The notes under the pieces: model-generated
What the model was told of the DNA's origin: nothing
Databases searched by the model: none
The model's input: only the letters and a program-made list of their open reading frames with translations
NCBI GenBank assembly: GCA_023433855.1
Contig: JAEYTV010000277.1
Span: 1-12,689 of the forward strand
From: Pseudomonadota bacterium
GTDB lineage: Bacteria; Pseudomonadota; Alphaproteobacteria; Rhizobiales; Rhizobiaceae
Reading direction: 5' to 3'
Length of the DNA: 12,689 bases
Shown here: positions 5,560 through 12,689 of the stretch, one piece after another
Numbering within the stretch: the stretch's first letter is position 1
How the letters are laid out: each line of letters starts with the position of its first letter
Program-made: the position numbers and the translations under genes

Positions 5560-6342
5560 TCAGAACGAGGGCAGTTGCGGAAGGTCGACGCCGACATAGG
5601 ATTTGTAGATCTCGTCCAGCCGGCCATTCACGCGGTTCTCGAAGATCCAGGTGTTCACCCAGCGCAGAAGATCGGGGTTGTTCCGGTTGACGCCGATGCC
5701 GAGATAGCTCGGTGCGTTTTCAAGCTTGATCTCGAATTTCCGGTCCGGGTAGCGCTTGGCGAGCGTGCTGGCCGCGCTGTCGTTGATGCCGATAGCATCG
5801 ACTTGTCCGGACATCAGCGCGGCCTGTGCGGCGGCATCGTCGTCGAAGCGGATGAACTTGACCTCGGGCGCCCGGCTCAGGACACGCTTCTCGTGCGTCG
5901 TGCCGCGCGCCACGCCCACACGCAGTTTCAGCAGGTCGTCATAGGTCTTCACCTCGACCTCCGCCGGAGCGACGACAATGCTGCGCTGCAGGGCATAGGG
6001 AATCGAGAAATCGACACTTTTGGCGCGATCCGCCGTGATCGAGAAGGTCGAGATGACCAGGTCGACCTTGTTGGTCTGAAGATAGGCGATGCGGTTGTTG
6101 CCCGTGACGGGCACATGTTCGTATGTCACCCCGAGCCCGGCCGCGAGCGCCTTGCCGACGGCGATATCAATGCCGTCAGGCTCGTTCTTCGCATTGAGGA
6201 TGCCGTAGGGCGGCAGGCCGATGTCGGTGGCGATGCGGATCTTGCCACTCTTGATAATGGCATCCAGGCTCTGCGCCGACGCTGAAACAGGCGCGGAGAG
6301 CGCAAGAAGGGTTGCGCCAAGGGCGAACAGAAGTCTTTTCAT
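5560..6342 (-). CDS. periplasmic substrate-binding protein of a polar amino acid-type ABC transporter
   Basis: This 260-residue family 3 solute-binding protein captures the ligand in the periplasm and delivers it to the adjacent ABC permeases. A signal peptide is clear: M-K-R-L-L-F, a hydrophobic core, and A-S-A at 21-23 before Q24. The binding-protein signature follows: G-K-I-R-I-A-T-D, then V-D-L-V-I-S-T-F-S-I-T-A-D-R-A-K with V-D-F-S-I-P-Y, and in the second lobe G-Q-V-D-A-I-G-I-N-D. The ATG has AGAGGA at good spacing. The gene lies between the ATPase gene and one permease gene. Ligands of this family are amino acids, opines and some small organic acids, so the neighbouring enzymes suggest a carboxylated substrate. 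The sequence does not identify it. Confidence 0.92.
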   Translation of the reverse strand: MKRLLFALGATLLALSAPVSASAQSLDAIIKSGKIRIATDIGLPPYGILNAKNEPDGIDIAVGKALAAGLGVTYEHVPVTGNNRIAYLQTNKVDLVISTFSITADRAKSVDFSIPYALQRSIVVAPAEVEVKTYDDLLKLRVGVARGTTHEKRVLSRAPEVKFIRFDDDAAAQAALMSGQVDAIGINDSAASTLAKRYPDRKFEIKLENAPSYLGIGVNRNNPDLLRWVNTWIFENRVNGRLDEIYKSYVGVDLPQLPSF

Positions 6343-6363
6343 AGTCGTTCCTCTCGTTCTTTA

Positions 6364-7086
6364 TTATTGCGATATGAACTTTCGGAGTTCTGCTGTCTGG
6401 GGATTTGCGAATAGCTGGCTGGGCGGGCCGCTCTCCCAAATCTTTCCGCCATGCATGAACACGACTTCGGTCGCGATATTCTGAGCGAACGCCATTTCAT
6501 GGGTGACAAGCAGCATGGTCATGCCGCTGCCCGCGAGATCGGCGAGCACCTTCAGCACCTCGCCGGTCAGTTCCGGGTCGAGCGCGGAGGTGACCTCGTC
6601 GAACAGCATGATCTCCGGGGCCATCGCCAGCGACCGGGCAATGGCGACGCGCTGCTGCTGGCCACCGGACAGTTCGCTCGGGCGCGCCCTGAGCTTCTCG
6701 GCCAGGCCGACCTGACCGAGCACGCGTGCCGCGATCTCCTCCGCCTCGGTGCGCGGGGTCTTCTTCACGAGACGCAGGGCGAGCGTGACGTTGTTCAGAA
6801 CATCGTAATGGGGAAACAGATTATAGCCTTGGAAAACAATCCCGACCTTCTGCCGCAACATCCGCAGGTTTGTCCGGCCGTCGCCGATCCGGTAGCCCGC
6901 CACGTCGATCCGGCCGGACTGGATCGTTTCGAGACCGTTCACACAGCGCAGCATCGTGCTTTTGCCCGATCCGGAGCGGCCGATAATGGCGATCACGCTG
7001 CCCTTTCGGGCCGCCAGGGACACGCCGTTGAGAACCGCGGTGTCGCCGTACGTCTTGTAAACCTCATGCAGCTCAACCGCGTTCAT
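6364..7086 (-). CDS. ATP-binding subunit of the polar amino acid-type ABC transporter
   Basis: This 240-residue GlnQ/HisP-type ATPase powers uptake through the flanking permeases. All motifs are intact: Walker A G-R-S-G-S-G-K-S-T (36-44), Q-loop Q86, signature L-S-G-G-Q (139-143), Walker B I-M-L-F-D-E (159-164), D-loop S-A-L-D (167-170) and switch histidine H196. The length is normal for the family. The ATG is preceded by GGAGGTAA and lies inside the end of the upstream permease gene (14-base overlap), indicating translational coupling. The stop is 21 bases before the binding-protein gene. Confidence 0.95.
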   Translation of the reverse strand: MNAVELHEVYKTYGDTAVLNGVSLAARKGSVIAIIGRSGSGKSTMLRCVNGLETIQSGRIDVAGYRIGDGRTNLRMLRQKVGIVFQGYNLFPHYDVLNNVTLALRLVKKTPRTEAEEIAARVLGQVGLAEKLRARPSELSGGQQQRVAIARSLAMAPEIMLFDEVTSALDPELTGEVLKVLADLAGSGMTMLLVTHEMAFAQNIATEVVFMHGGKIWESGPPSQLFANPQTAELRKFISQ

Positions 7087-7720
7087 GCAGCCTTACCTCC
7101 AGCCGGCGGCTCGCCGTGGTGAGAGAGAAGCAAATGAAGAAGTAGATGAGCGCCACCGTGCCGAATATGGCCAGAGGAGAGAACGTAATGTTGTTCAATA
7201 TTGACCCCATCTTGCTCAGTTCATAGAAACCGATGATGGACGCCAGAGCCGTATTTTTGACGATCTGCACCATATAATTGACGGTTGGCGGCAGGGCGAT
7301 GCGCAGGGCCTGGGGCGCGATCACGAAGACGAACTGCTGAAATCGCGAAAGGCCGAGCGAGACCGCGCCCTCCCACTGCGCTTTGGGAATGGCGGCGATA
7401 CTCCCCCGCCAGATCTCGCCCAGAAACGCGCTTGAATTGCAGATCATCGCGAACGCCGCCGCCCCCAGCGCCGACACTTCGATCCCCACGAGACTGAGGC
7501 CGAAGAAGCAGAGAAAAAGCTGGAGGAGCAGCGGCGTGCCCTGGAAGATGGCGACATACAGGCCTGCCAACAACCGGAGTGGCGCGAAACGCGACATGCG
7601 CAGACCGGCCAGAACAAGCCCGCCGATCGCGCCACCCGTGAACGAGATGAGTGCCAGCAACAGCGTCCAGCGCGCGGCGACGATCAACGTTTGGATGTCG
7701 TAGGCTGTAAGATCGCGCAC
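7073..7720 (-). CDS. polar amino acid-type ABC transporter permease (first subunit)
   Basis: This 215-residue inner-membrane permease of the HisQ/GlnP family contains F-Q-G-T-P-L-L-L-Q-L-F (59-69) and the EAA loop at about 117-138 (E-G-A-V-S-L-G-L-S-R-F). The likely start is GTG 7720, 7 bases after the hydro-lyase small-subunit stop, with only a weak GAG as ribosome site, so translation may depend on coupling from upstream. Its 3' end overlaps the ATPase gene. The order permease, ATPase, binding protein, permease splits the two permeases to either side of the cassette. Both are complete. Confidence 0.9.
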   Translation of the reverse strand: MRDLTAYDIQTLIVAARWTLLLALISFTGGAIGGLVLAGLRMSRFAPLRLLAGLYVAIFQGTPLLLQLFLCFFGLSLVGIEVSALGAAAFAMICNSSAFLGEIWRGSIAAIPKAQWEGAVSLGLSRFQQFVFVIAPQALRIALPPTVNYMVQIVKNTALASIIGFYELSKMGSILNNITFSPLAIFGTVALIYFFICFSLTTASRRLEVRLHERG

Positions 7721-7727
7721 GGTATCG

Positions 7728-8270
7728 TCACTCGGCGGGAACGAGGCCGGATGCGATGCGCTGCTTCATCACCTCGATGATGCCGCCCGACTCGATGATG
7801 GTCTGGACCAACTCGCTATAGGGGTCGAGCTTCAGCTCGGTCCCCTGGTCCAGGTTACGCACGCGCCATGCCTGCATGTCGATCTCAAGCGTTTCGCCCT
7901 CCTGTACGAAGGCCTCGATGCCCGGCACCGAGAAGGCATGAAATCCGATGGCGACCGAGTTGCGGAAGAACAGGCGCGCGATCGACTCCGCAATGACGGC
8001 GGAGAAGCCGAGGCTGACGAGAACCTTGTTCGCGGGTTCGCGGTGGGAACCCAGGCCGAAATTGCGGCCGGCGACGAGAATGTCGCCCGGCTGCACCTTT
8101 TCATAGAATTTCTCGCGCACATCCCGGAACGCGGCCTGTTTGACCATGTTCTGTTCGTTGGCGTCGCCCAGGCCGAAGGAGATGACGTCGGCCGGTGCGA
8201 TGATGTCGGTGTCGATATTGTCGCCGAACTTCCAGACCCGGCCTTTGAGGATACGATTGGGAGCGTTCAT
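7728..8270 (-). CDS. aconitase-family hydro-lyase small subunit (LeuD-like)
   Basis: This 180-residue swivel-domain subunit would pair with the large subunit encoded just upstream to interconvert a hydroxy diacid and its unsaturated form. It shows F-G-D-N-I-D-T-D-I-I-A-P (15-26), N-F-G-L-G-S-H-R-E-P-A (70-80) and I-A-E-S-I-A-R-L-F-F-R-N-S-V-A-I-G (93-109). Biosynthetic LeuD usually has G-C-G-S-S-R-E-H-A in the second motif; here it is G-L-G-S-H-R-E-P-A, which suggests a different substrate. A 273-codon open frame extends upstream to 8549, but that part overlaps the large-subunit gene in another frame and has no family signature. ATG 8270, 2 bases after the large-subunit stop, begins the conserved sequence. 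I infer a catabolic dehydratase rather than leucine biosynthesis, from this motif and the operon context. Confidence 0.87.
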   Translation of the reverse strand: MNAPNRILKGRVWKFGDNIDTDIIAPADVISFGLGDANEQNMVKQAAFRDVREKFYEKVQPGDILVAGRNFGLGSHREPANKVLVSLGFSAVIAESIARLFFRNSVAIGFHAFSVPGIEAFVQEGETLEIDMQAWRVRNLDQGTELKLDPYSELVQTIIESGGIIEVMKQRIASGLVPAE

Positions 8271-8272
8271 GG

Positions 8273-9568
8273 TCAGGCTACCTTCTTCGACGGAACAGTG
8301 CTGGTGCGGGGATCGGCAATGACGCCCGCGAGCGCGGAATGGGCCACGGTGGCGGGGCTGGCGAGATAGATGTCGGCCTCGCCGCTTCCCATGCGGCCCT
8401 TGTGATTGCGGGTTGTCGCGGTAATGCACACCTCTCCGTCGGCGAGCCGTCCCTGCATGCCCAGGCACAGGTGGCATCCGGGGGAAATGACCTGGCCGCC
8501 AGCGTCTAGGATCGTGTCGAAGAGGCCACGGCGCGAGGCCTCCCGCCACACCGCCCAGGACGAGGGCTGCACGAACAGCCTCGTCTTCGGATGGACCTTG
8601 TTGCCGTGCAGGATGCGCGCGACGACCTCGATATCCTCGATGTGGCCGTTGGCACAGGAGCCCACGAGGGCCTGGTCGATCCTGATGCCCGCGACCTCGT
8701 CGACGGGGACAACATTCTGGAAGGTGTGCGGGCGCGCGACCTGAGGCGCGAGATCATCGAGGTTGATCGTGACGACCTGTGCGTAATGGGCGTCGGGGTC
8801 GGCGGAAACGGGACTGGCGTTGTCGAGCTGTTCGCGCAGGATGCTGCGCTGGGACAAGAATTCGCGCGTCTTGTCGTCATATTCGAAAAGGCCGAATTTT
8901 CCGCCAAGCTCGACCGCGTGCGAGGAGAGCTGGAAACGCTGTTCCATGCTCATTTTCGCAACGGCGGGACCGGTGAACTCGATGGACTGGTAAAGTGCGA
9001 AGGCGGTCGTGTACTTGCCTGCGAGCCAAAGCGCGACATCCTTCGGTGCGATCGCGGGATGCCACTCGCCTTCGAGCACGACCTTGACGGTCTCCGGCAC
9101 CTTGAACCACAGCGTGCCGAAGGTCAGCGCGAAAGCCAGCTCGTGCTCACCCATGCCGCTGCCCGCGCAGTTCAGCGCGCCCCAGGCGACACTGTGCGAA
9201 TCCGAGCCAAGCGCGAGCTCGCCGGGCACGACGTAGTCTTCCATGACGATGCGGTGAAGAACCCCCGCCAGCGTGTCGCGGAAATGGCGCAGCTGGTAGT
9301 GCTCGGCGAGTTCGCGCATCTTCACGCCGCGCGTGGCCTGCACTTTGTCGATGGCAGGCTGGAAATGTTCCATGACGACATGGAAGCGATCGAGGTCGAA
9401 GATCCGCGGGATGCCCGGGAGCCCGTTGTACTCGCAGGCCGTGTGGATCCGGTAGAATTCCTCATGGGCAATGACCCGGTCGACCTTGGCATCGACGAAC
9501 TGGCCGGGCGTCACCGTCTCAAGACCGGAATTGCGCGCCATAATCTTCTCAATGATGGTCATACCCAT
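8273..9568 (-). CDS. aconitase-family hydro-lyase large subunit (LeuC-like), [4Fe-4S] enzyme
   Basis: This 431-residue large subunit belongs to the 3-isopropylmalate/homoaconitate dehydratase branch and works with the small subunit encoded 2 bases downstream. Cluster ligands are present: C305 in V-G-S-C-A-N-G, and C365 and C368 in P-G-C-H-L-C-L-G-M. Active-site sequence G-S-D-S-H-S (121-126) replaces the usual G-T-D-S-H-T, and R-N-H-K-G-R-M-G-S (387-395) is recognisable. Length fits the roughly 420-residue single-cluster branch rather than the roughly 470-residue bacterial LeuC. ATG 9568 has AGGA about 8 bases upstream and lies 3 bases after the TRAP gene stop. The operon partners point to catabolism of a substituted malate or citraconate-like acid. 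The precise substrate cannot be read from the sequence. Confidence 0.9.
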   Translation of the reverse strand: MGMTIIEKIMARNSGLETVTPGQFVDAKVDRVIAHEEFYRIHTACEYNGLPGIPRIFDLDRFHVVMEHFQPAIDKVQATRGVKMRELAEHYQLRHFRDTLAGVLHRIVMEDYVVPGELALGSDSHSVAWGALNCAGSGMGEHELAFALTFGTLWFKVPETVKVVLEGEWHPAIAPKDVALWLAGKYTTAFALYQSIEFTGPAVAKMSMEQRFQLSSHAVELGGKFGLFEYDDKTREFLSQRSILREQLDNASPVSADPDAHYAQVVTINLDDLAPQVARPHTFQNVVPVDEVAGIRIDQALVGSCANGHIEDIEVVARILHGNKVHPKTRLFVQPSSWAVWREASRRGLFDTILDAGGQVISPGCHLCLGMQGRLADGEVCITATTRNHKGRMGSGEADIYLASPATVAHSALAGVIADPRTSTVPSKKVA

Positions 9569-9571
9569 TCG

Positions 9572-11470
9572 TCAGATCCTTTGAAGTGCTTGTGAGTGCT
9601 TGGTGTTCTCTGCGGGATAGGTCCTGAAGTGGATCACGAGCAGAACTGCCGCGAGCACCATGCCGCCGAGACTGAGGAGAACGCTGGGCATCATCATCAT
9701 GATGGCCGCCGCGAAGTATCCGAGGCGCTCGATCATGCGGACCGGGCCCCGGTAGTAGCCAATGGTCGCCAGCCCCAGCGCCGTTACCCCCAGCAGCGCC
9801 GTCACGGAGACGATGACGGTGTCGACAATCGGGGCCTGCCCGACGAAGAGCGCCGGGTCCTGGACGAACACAAAGGGGATGATGAAGGCTGAGAGACCGA
9901 GCTTGGTCGCCGTGACCGCCACGCGCATCGGCGACGCATTGGCGATCCCCGCGGCCGCATAGGCGGCGACGGCCACCGGCGGCGTGATCGAGGAAAGGCT
10001 CGCATAGAAGAGCACGAACATATGGGCGGAAAGCATCTGCACCCCGGCCTGAACCAGCATCGGCGCCGCAAATGCCGCAGCCACGGCATAAGCCGCCGGC
10101 GTCGGAAGTCCCATCCCGAGAATGATGCAGAGAAGCATCACGAAGACGAGAAGAAGGAAGTAATTGTCGCCGGCGAGTTCAACCAGCGCATAGCTCAGAG
10201 ACATCGTCGCCCCGGTCAAGGATAATATGCCCACGATAATTCCGGCACATGCGCAAGCAAGGACCACCGTTGTCGCGGAGGTAACGAAATCCATGACAAA
10301 CTGCTTGCCCGCCGCAGCCGTCAGCAACTCCTTCCACTTCGGAATGCCGACAATCAGAGCCGTGATGCAGGCGTAATAGGCTGCTTTCGTCGGCGAATAC
10401 ATCGCGAACAGAAAATACGCGAGAACGACGATGGGCAGAAGCAGATAGATTTTCCGGATTATTTCTTTCAGGGATGCACGACCGGCGTCATCCCAGTCCG
10501 TGACCAATGTCAGCTTCCGCGATTCGAGATCGACTTCGACAAAGACGCAGACAAAGTAAAGAACAGCCGGGATCAGCGAGGCGAGCGCAATGGTGCCGAA
10601 GGGAATGCCGGTCAGTTCCGCCATCAGGAAGGCGGCGACGCCGAGCACGGGTGGCATGAGCTGGCCGCCGGTGGACGACACGGCCTCGACGCTGGCGGCG
10701 AATGTCGGCGAGAAGCCCGCCCGCCGCATCATCGGTATCGTCGTGGTCCCCGTGGTGACCACGTTGGCAGTCGAACTGCCCGAGATGGTCCCCATCAAGG
10801 CGCTGGAAACGACCTCGATCTTTCCCGGCCCGCCGAACTTGCCGAAACTCAGTTTCGCGGCGAGTTTCATGAAGAGGTCCGCGACACCGACCTGTTGAAC
10901 CAGCGCTCCAAACACGAGGAACATGGCGACGAGGGTCACGGCCACGCCCGTCAGAGAGCCGAACAGCCCCTCATGGGTGAGATACTGGGAGTTGACGATG
11001 CGCTCGATAGAGAAGCCGCGATGCGCGAACGCGTCCGGGAGGTAGCGGCCATACAGGGCGTAGAGAAACGCGATCACGGTGAGCAGTGCGATCGGCCATC
11101 CCACCAGCCGGCGGGTCAGTTCGATGACGCTGGCCAACGCAACGAGCCCGAGGATCACCTCATGCACGGCGGGCTCGAAAAGCGAGCGGTAGGCCAGGGC
11201 CTCCCAGTTCGCGACAAGATAGCCCAACGAGATCGTCGCACCAGCGGCAAGCAGTATGTCGAGGAGAACGAACCAGCCCGGCAGGGGTTTGAGCAGCAGG
11301 CCGAGATAGACGATGCCGAGCAGAAACAAGCCGCGCTGAACCGTCGGCGGCAACGGGATCGTGGCGCTCGTGAACACGGTCATCGCTATGAGCGCGAGCC
11401 CGACCACGAGAATCGCAACACGCCGGCCGTAACTGAGACTGCCCTGCGCGATGACCACAACATCGGTCAT
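9572..11470 (-). CDS. TRAP transporter permease, fused small and large membrane subunits (4TM/12TM type)
   Basis: This 632-residue inner-membrane protein is built almost entirely of hydrophobic helices. An N-terminal part of about 150 residues stands for the DctQ-like small subunit, fused to a DctM-like large subunit. The large-subunit signature G-T-I-S-G-S-S-T-A-N-V-V-T-T-G with T-I-P-M-M-R-R lies at about 217-240, followed by S-S-T-G-G-Q-L-M-P-P-V-L-G. Fused TRAP permeases usually work with TAXI-type binding proteins and drive organic acid uptake with a sodium or proton gradient. No such binding protein is in the window. ATG 11470 has GGAGG 8 bases upstream and overlaps the stop of the preceding gene (ATGA), so the two are translationally coupled. 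Confidence 0.93.
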   Translation of the reverse strand: MTDVVVIAQGSLSYGRRVAILVVGLALIAMTVFTSATIPLPPTVQRGLFLLGIVYLGLLLKPLPGWFVLLDILLAAGATISLGYLVANWEALAYRSLFEPAVHEVILGLVALASVIELTRRLVGWPIALLTVIAFLYALYGRYLPDAFAHRGFSIERIVNSQYLTHEGLFGSLTGVAVTLVAMFLVFGALVQQVGVADLFMKLAAKLSFGKFGGPGKIEVVSSALMGTISGSSTANVVTTGTTTIPMMRRAGFSPTFAASVEAVSSTGGQLMPPVLGVAAFLMAELTGIPFGTIALASLIPAVLYFVCVFVEVDLESRKLTLVTDWDDAGRASLKEIIRKIYLLLPIVVLAYFLFAMYSPTKAAYYACITALIVGIPKWKELLTAAAGKQFVMDFVTSATTVVLACACAGIIVGILSLTGATMSLSYALVELAGDNYFLLLVFVMLLCIILGMGLPTPAAYAVAAAFAAPMLVQAGVQMLSAHMFVLFYASLSSITPPVAVAAYAAAGIANASPMRVAVTATKLGLSAFIIPFVFVQDPALFVGQAPIVDTVIVSVTALLGVTALGLATIGYYRGPVRMIERLGYFAAAIMMMMPSVLLSLGGMVLAAVLLVIHFRTYPAENTKHSQALQRI

Positions 11471-12621
11471 GATCCATTCCTCCCGTCGATGCGGTAACGG
11501 TCCAGCTTTTCTTCATCGAGTTCGACCCCGAGACCTGGGCCGCTGGGCACGCGAACAGCACCGTCCTCGACGCGGATCGGATCGCGCACCACATCGTCGG
11601 CGAGCATGCTGGTCGATCCGGTCTGGAAATCGCCGACCAGCAAGGGTCCGGCAAAGGAGGCGCACAGGTGCGCGACGGCGGCCGTCGCTACGCTGGTTCC
11701 GGGATGATTGCCGGGAAAGATGCCGATGCCGGCTTCCTGAGCGATGGTCCAGAGCCGGCGAATGGAGTGTATTCCCCCGTTCTTGCCGGTCTTCGTCTGG
11801 ATGATCGTGGCCGCCCGCTGCCTGACTATGTCGAGCAGACTATGGCCGCTGCTCAGGCTTTCATCGGCGGAGATGGGCGTGCGCACGGACTGGCCGAGCC
11901 GGGCCATGCCCTGGAGGTCCCAGCCCGGAACGGGTTGCTCGACGACGTCGAGGCCGTAGTCGTCAAGGCGATGCAGCAAAGGCAGCGCTTCATTGTAGGT
12001 AAGGCCGCCATTGGCGTCCGCGCGCAGCACGGCGCGATCGCCGAAATGCTCGCGCATCCGCCGCACATTGGTGACATCGATCCGGGGATCGAGACCGATC
12101 TTGATCCGCAGATGCCGATAACCGGAATCGTAGGCGGCCTGGGCCTGGTCGATCATCGCGTCCGGCTCGGTGATCGACAGGGCGAGACCGACCGGAATCC
12201 TGTCGCGCACCTCTCCGCCGAGCAGGGTCGAGAGAGGAAGATCGAGCGACTTCCCCATCAGGTCGTAGAGCGCATCGCCCACTGCGGCCTGCGCATAAAG
12301 ACTGTGGTCCGCGGCATATGCGAGATCGCGCATGATGGCGTTGATGGCGAATGGCGACCTGCCGAGGATCAACGGCTTGAAGACCTCCTGGATGGTGGCG
12401 TGCAGGCCGGTCAACGTCTCGAAACTTCCCTGCCGGCGCCAGGCCTGCGTTTCGCCCACGCCGACGAGACCTTCCTCGGTGATGATCCGGACGATCATCA
12501 CCTCGACAGCCTCCCTTTTGGTGTCCGTTGGCGCCGCGAAGCTGAAGGGTCTGGCAAACGGTATTCGCAGCGGGATGGTTTCAATGTCGCGGATTCGGAC
12601 GGATGGCGTGCTCACGGGCAT
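11467..12621 (-). CDS. enolase-superfamily enzyme, MLE subgroup (muconate cycloisomerase/racemase-like)
   Basis: This 384-residue enzyme has an N-terminal capping domain and a C-terminal barrel. Enolase-superfamily enzymes abstract a proton next to a carboxylate with Mg2+ and then racemise, cycloisomerise or dehydrate. Metal ligands appear as D202 (A-D-A-N-G-G), E228 (V-V-E-Q-P) and D253 (S-A-D-E-S). Candidate catalytic lysines are K174 (L-R-I-K-I-G) and K277 (Q-T-K-T-G-K). The usual K-x-K on strand two is R172-x-K174, so the first lysine is an arginine. ATG 12621 is chosen because GAGG lies about 7 bases upstream; an in-frame GTG at 12633 has no ribosome site. It is the first gene of the operon inside the window. 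Superfamily assignment is secure. The reaction could be epimerisation, cycloisomerisation or dehydration of an unknown carboxylic acid. Confidence 0.88.
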   Translation of the reverse strand: MPVSTPSVRIRDIETIPLRIPFARPFSFAAPTDTKREAVEVMIVRIITEEGLVGVGETQAWRRQGSFETLTGLHATIQEVFKPLILGRSPFAINAIMRDLAYAADHSLYAQAAVGDALYDLMGKSLDLPLSTLLGGEVRDRIPVGLALSITEPDAMIDQAQAAYDSGYRHLRIKIGLDPRIDVTNVRRMREHFGDRAVLRADANGGLTYNEALPLLHRLDDYGLDVVEQPVPGWDLQGMARLGQSVRTPISADESLSSGHSLLDIVRQRAATIIQTKTGKNGGIHSIRRLWTIAQEAGIGIFPGNHPGTSVATAAVAHLCASFAGPLLVGDFQTGSTSMLADDVVRDPIRVEDGAVRVPSGPGLGVELDEEKLDRYRIDGRNGS

Positions 12622-12656
12622 CGGGCGCCTCACTACATGCGTATTGGAGGCCGGCG

Positions 12657-12674
12657 CCCGCCGTCGCCGGCGGG
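12657..12674 (-). promoter_or_regulatory. GC-rich hairpin upstream of the operon
   Basis: On the minus strand, CCCGCCG and CGGCGGG form a perfect 7-bp stem closed by GCGA, a GNRA-type tetraloop, ending 35 bases before the first gene's ATG. No T-run follows. No convincing promoter is visible in the remaining 15 bases of the window, so the operon promoter may lie beyond the edge. It could be an mRNA leader structure or a processing site after an upstream gene. Confidence 0.5.
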
Positions 12675-12689
12675 GACAATCGTGGCGGG

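Noticed and set aside
4834..6285. 483-codon open frame on the plus strand
   Set aside because: It lies antisense to the permease and binding-protein genes, which have clear family signatures and ribosome sites. Its product is rich in D, G, H and R with no domain pattern, as expected from high-GC codon bias on the opposite strand.
7728..8549. 273-residue version of the small hydro-lyase subunit
   Set aside because: The extra 93 codons overlap the large-subunit gene out of frame, are arginine- and proline-rich and lack any family similarity. The internal ATG at 8270 fits family length.
8591..9595. 334-codon open frame on the plus strand
   Set aside because: It is the mirror of the hydro-lyase large subunit, whose cluster cysteines and spacing are convincing. 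The antisense product shows no recognisable motif.
1..12689. CRISPR arrays, tRNA or rRNA genes
   Set aside because: No regularly spaced repeats and no tRNA- or rRNA-like sequence were seen on either strand.

Overview
The window looks like part of an accessory replicon or integrative conjugative element from a GC-rich alphaproteobacterium, most likely Hyphomicrobiales (Rhizobiales). The evidence is an alphaproteobacterial-type RepC, rhizobial-style conjugation genes and GC-biased codon use. The species is not determinable from the sequence. Two unrelated blocks lie side by side, separated by a decayed insertion-sequence fragment.

Left block (1-3491), mobility and replication. On the minus strand, a secreted TrbM/KikA-like conjugation protein (561-1244 or 561-1376) is coupled by a TGATG overlap to a VirB1-like lytic transglycosylase that runs off the left edge. 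Divergent from these is a small winged-helix DNA-binding protein (1370-1708, plus). A 502-base gap follows, rich in hairpins, containing a minus-strand counter-transcript RNA with a strong intrinsic terminator. Then comes a full-length repC (2211-3491, plus) with an AT-richer, dyad-containing origin-like segment inside its coding sequence. No repA or repB precedes repC in the window, so this is a solo-repC arrangement that keeps the antisense RNA control of repABC plasmids.

Junction (3492-4109). No intact gene is visible. It holds a short decayed IS3-family OrfA fragment on the minus strand.

Right block (4110-12621), one tightly packed nine-gene catabolic operon read right to left on the minus strand. 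In transcription order it encodes: an enolase-superfamily (MLE-type) enzyme; a fused TRAP transporter permease; an aconitase-family hydro-lyase large subunit and small subunit; a polar-amino-acid-type ABC transporter (permease, ATPase, periplasmic binding protein, second permease); and an RraA/HMG-aldolase-like enzyme. Spacings are 45 bases or less and several genes overlap, implying co-transcription. The enzymes suggest uptake and breakdown of a branched or substituted dicarboxylic or oxo acid, ending in aldol cleavage to pyruvate or a similar product. The substrate is unknown. No regulator and no TRAP binding protein lie inside the window; they may lie beyond the right edge, upstream of the operon.
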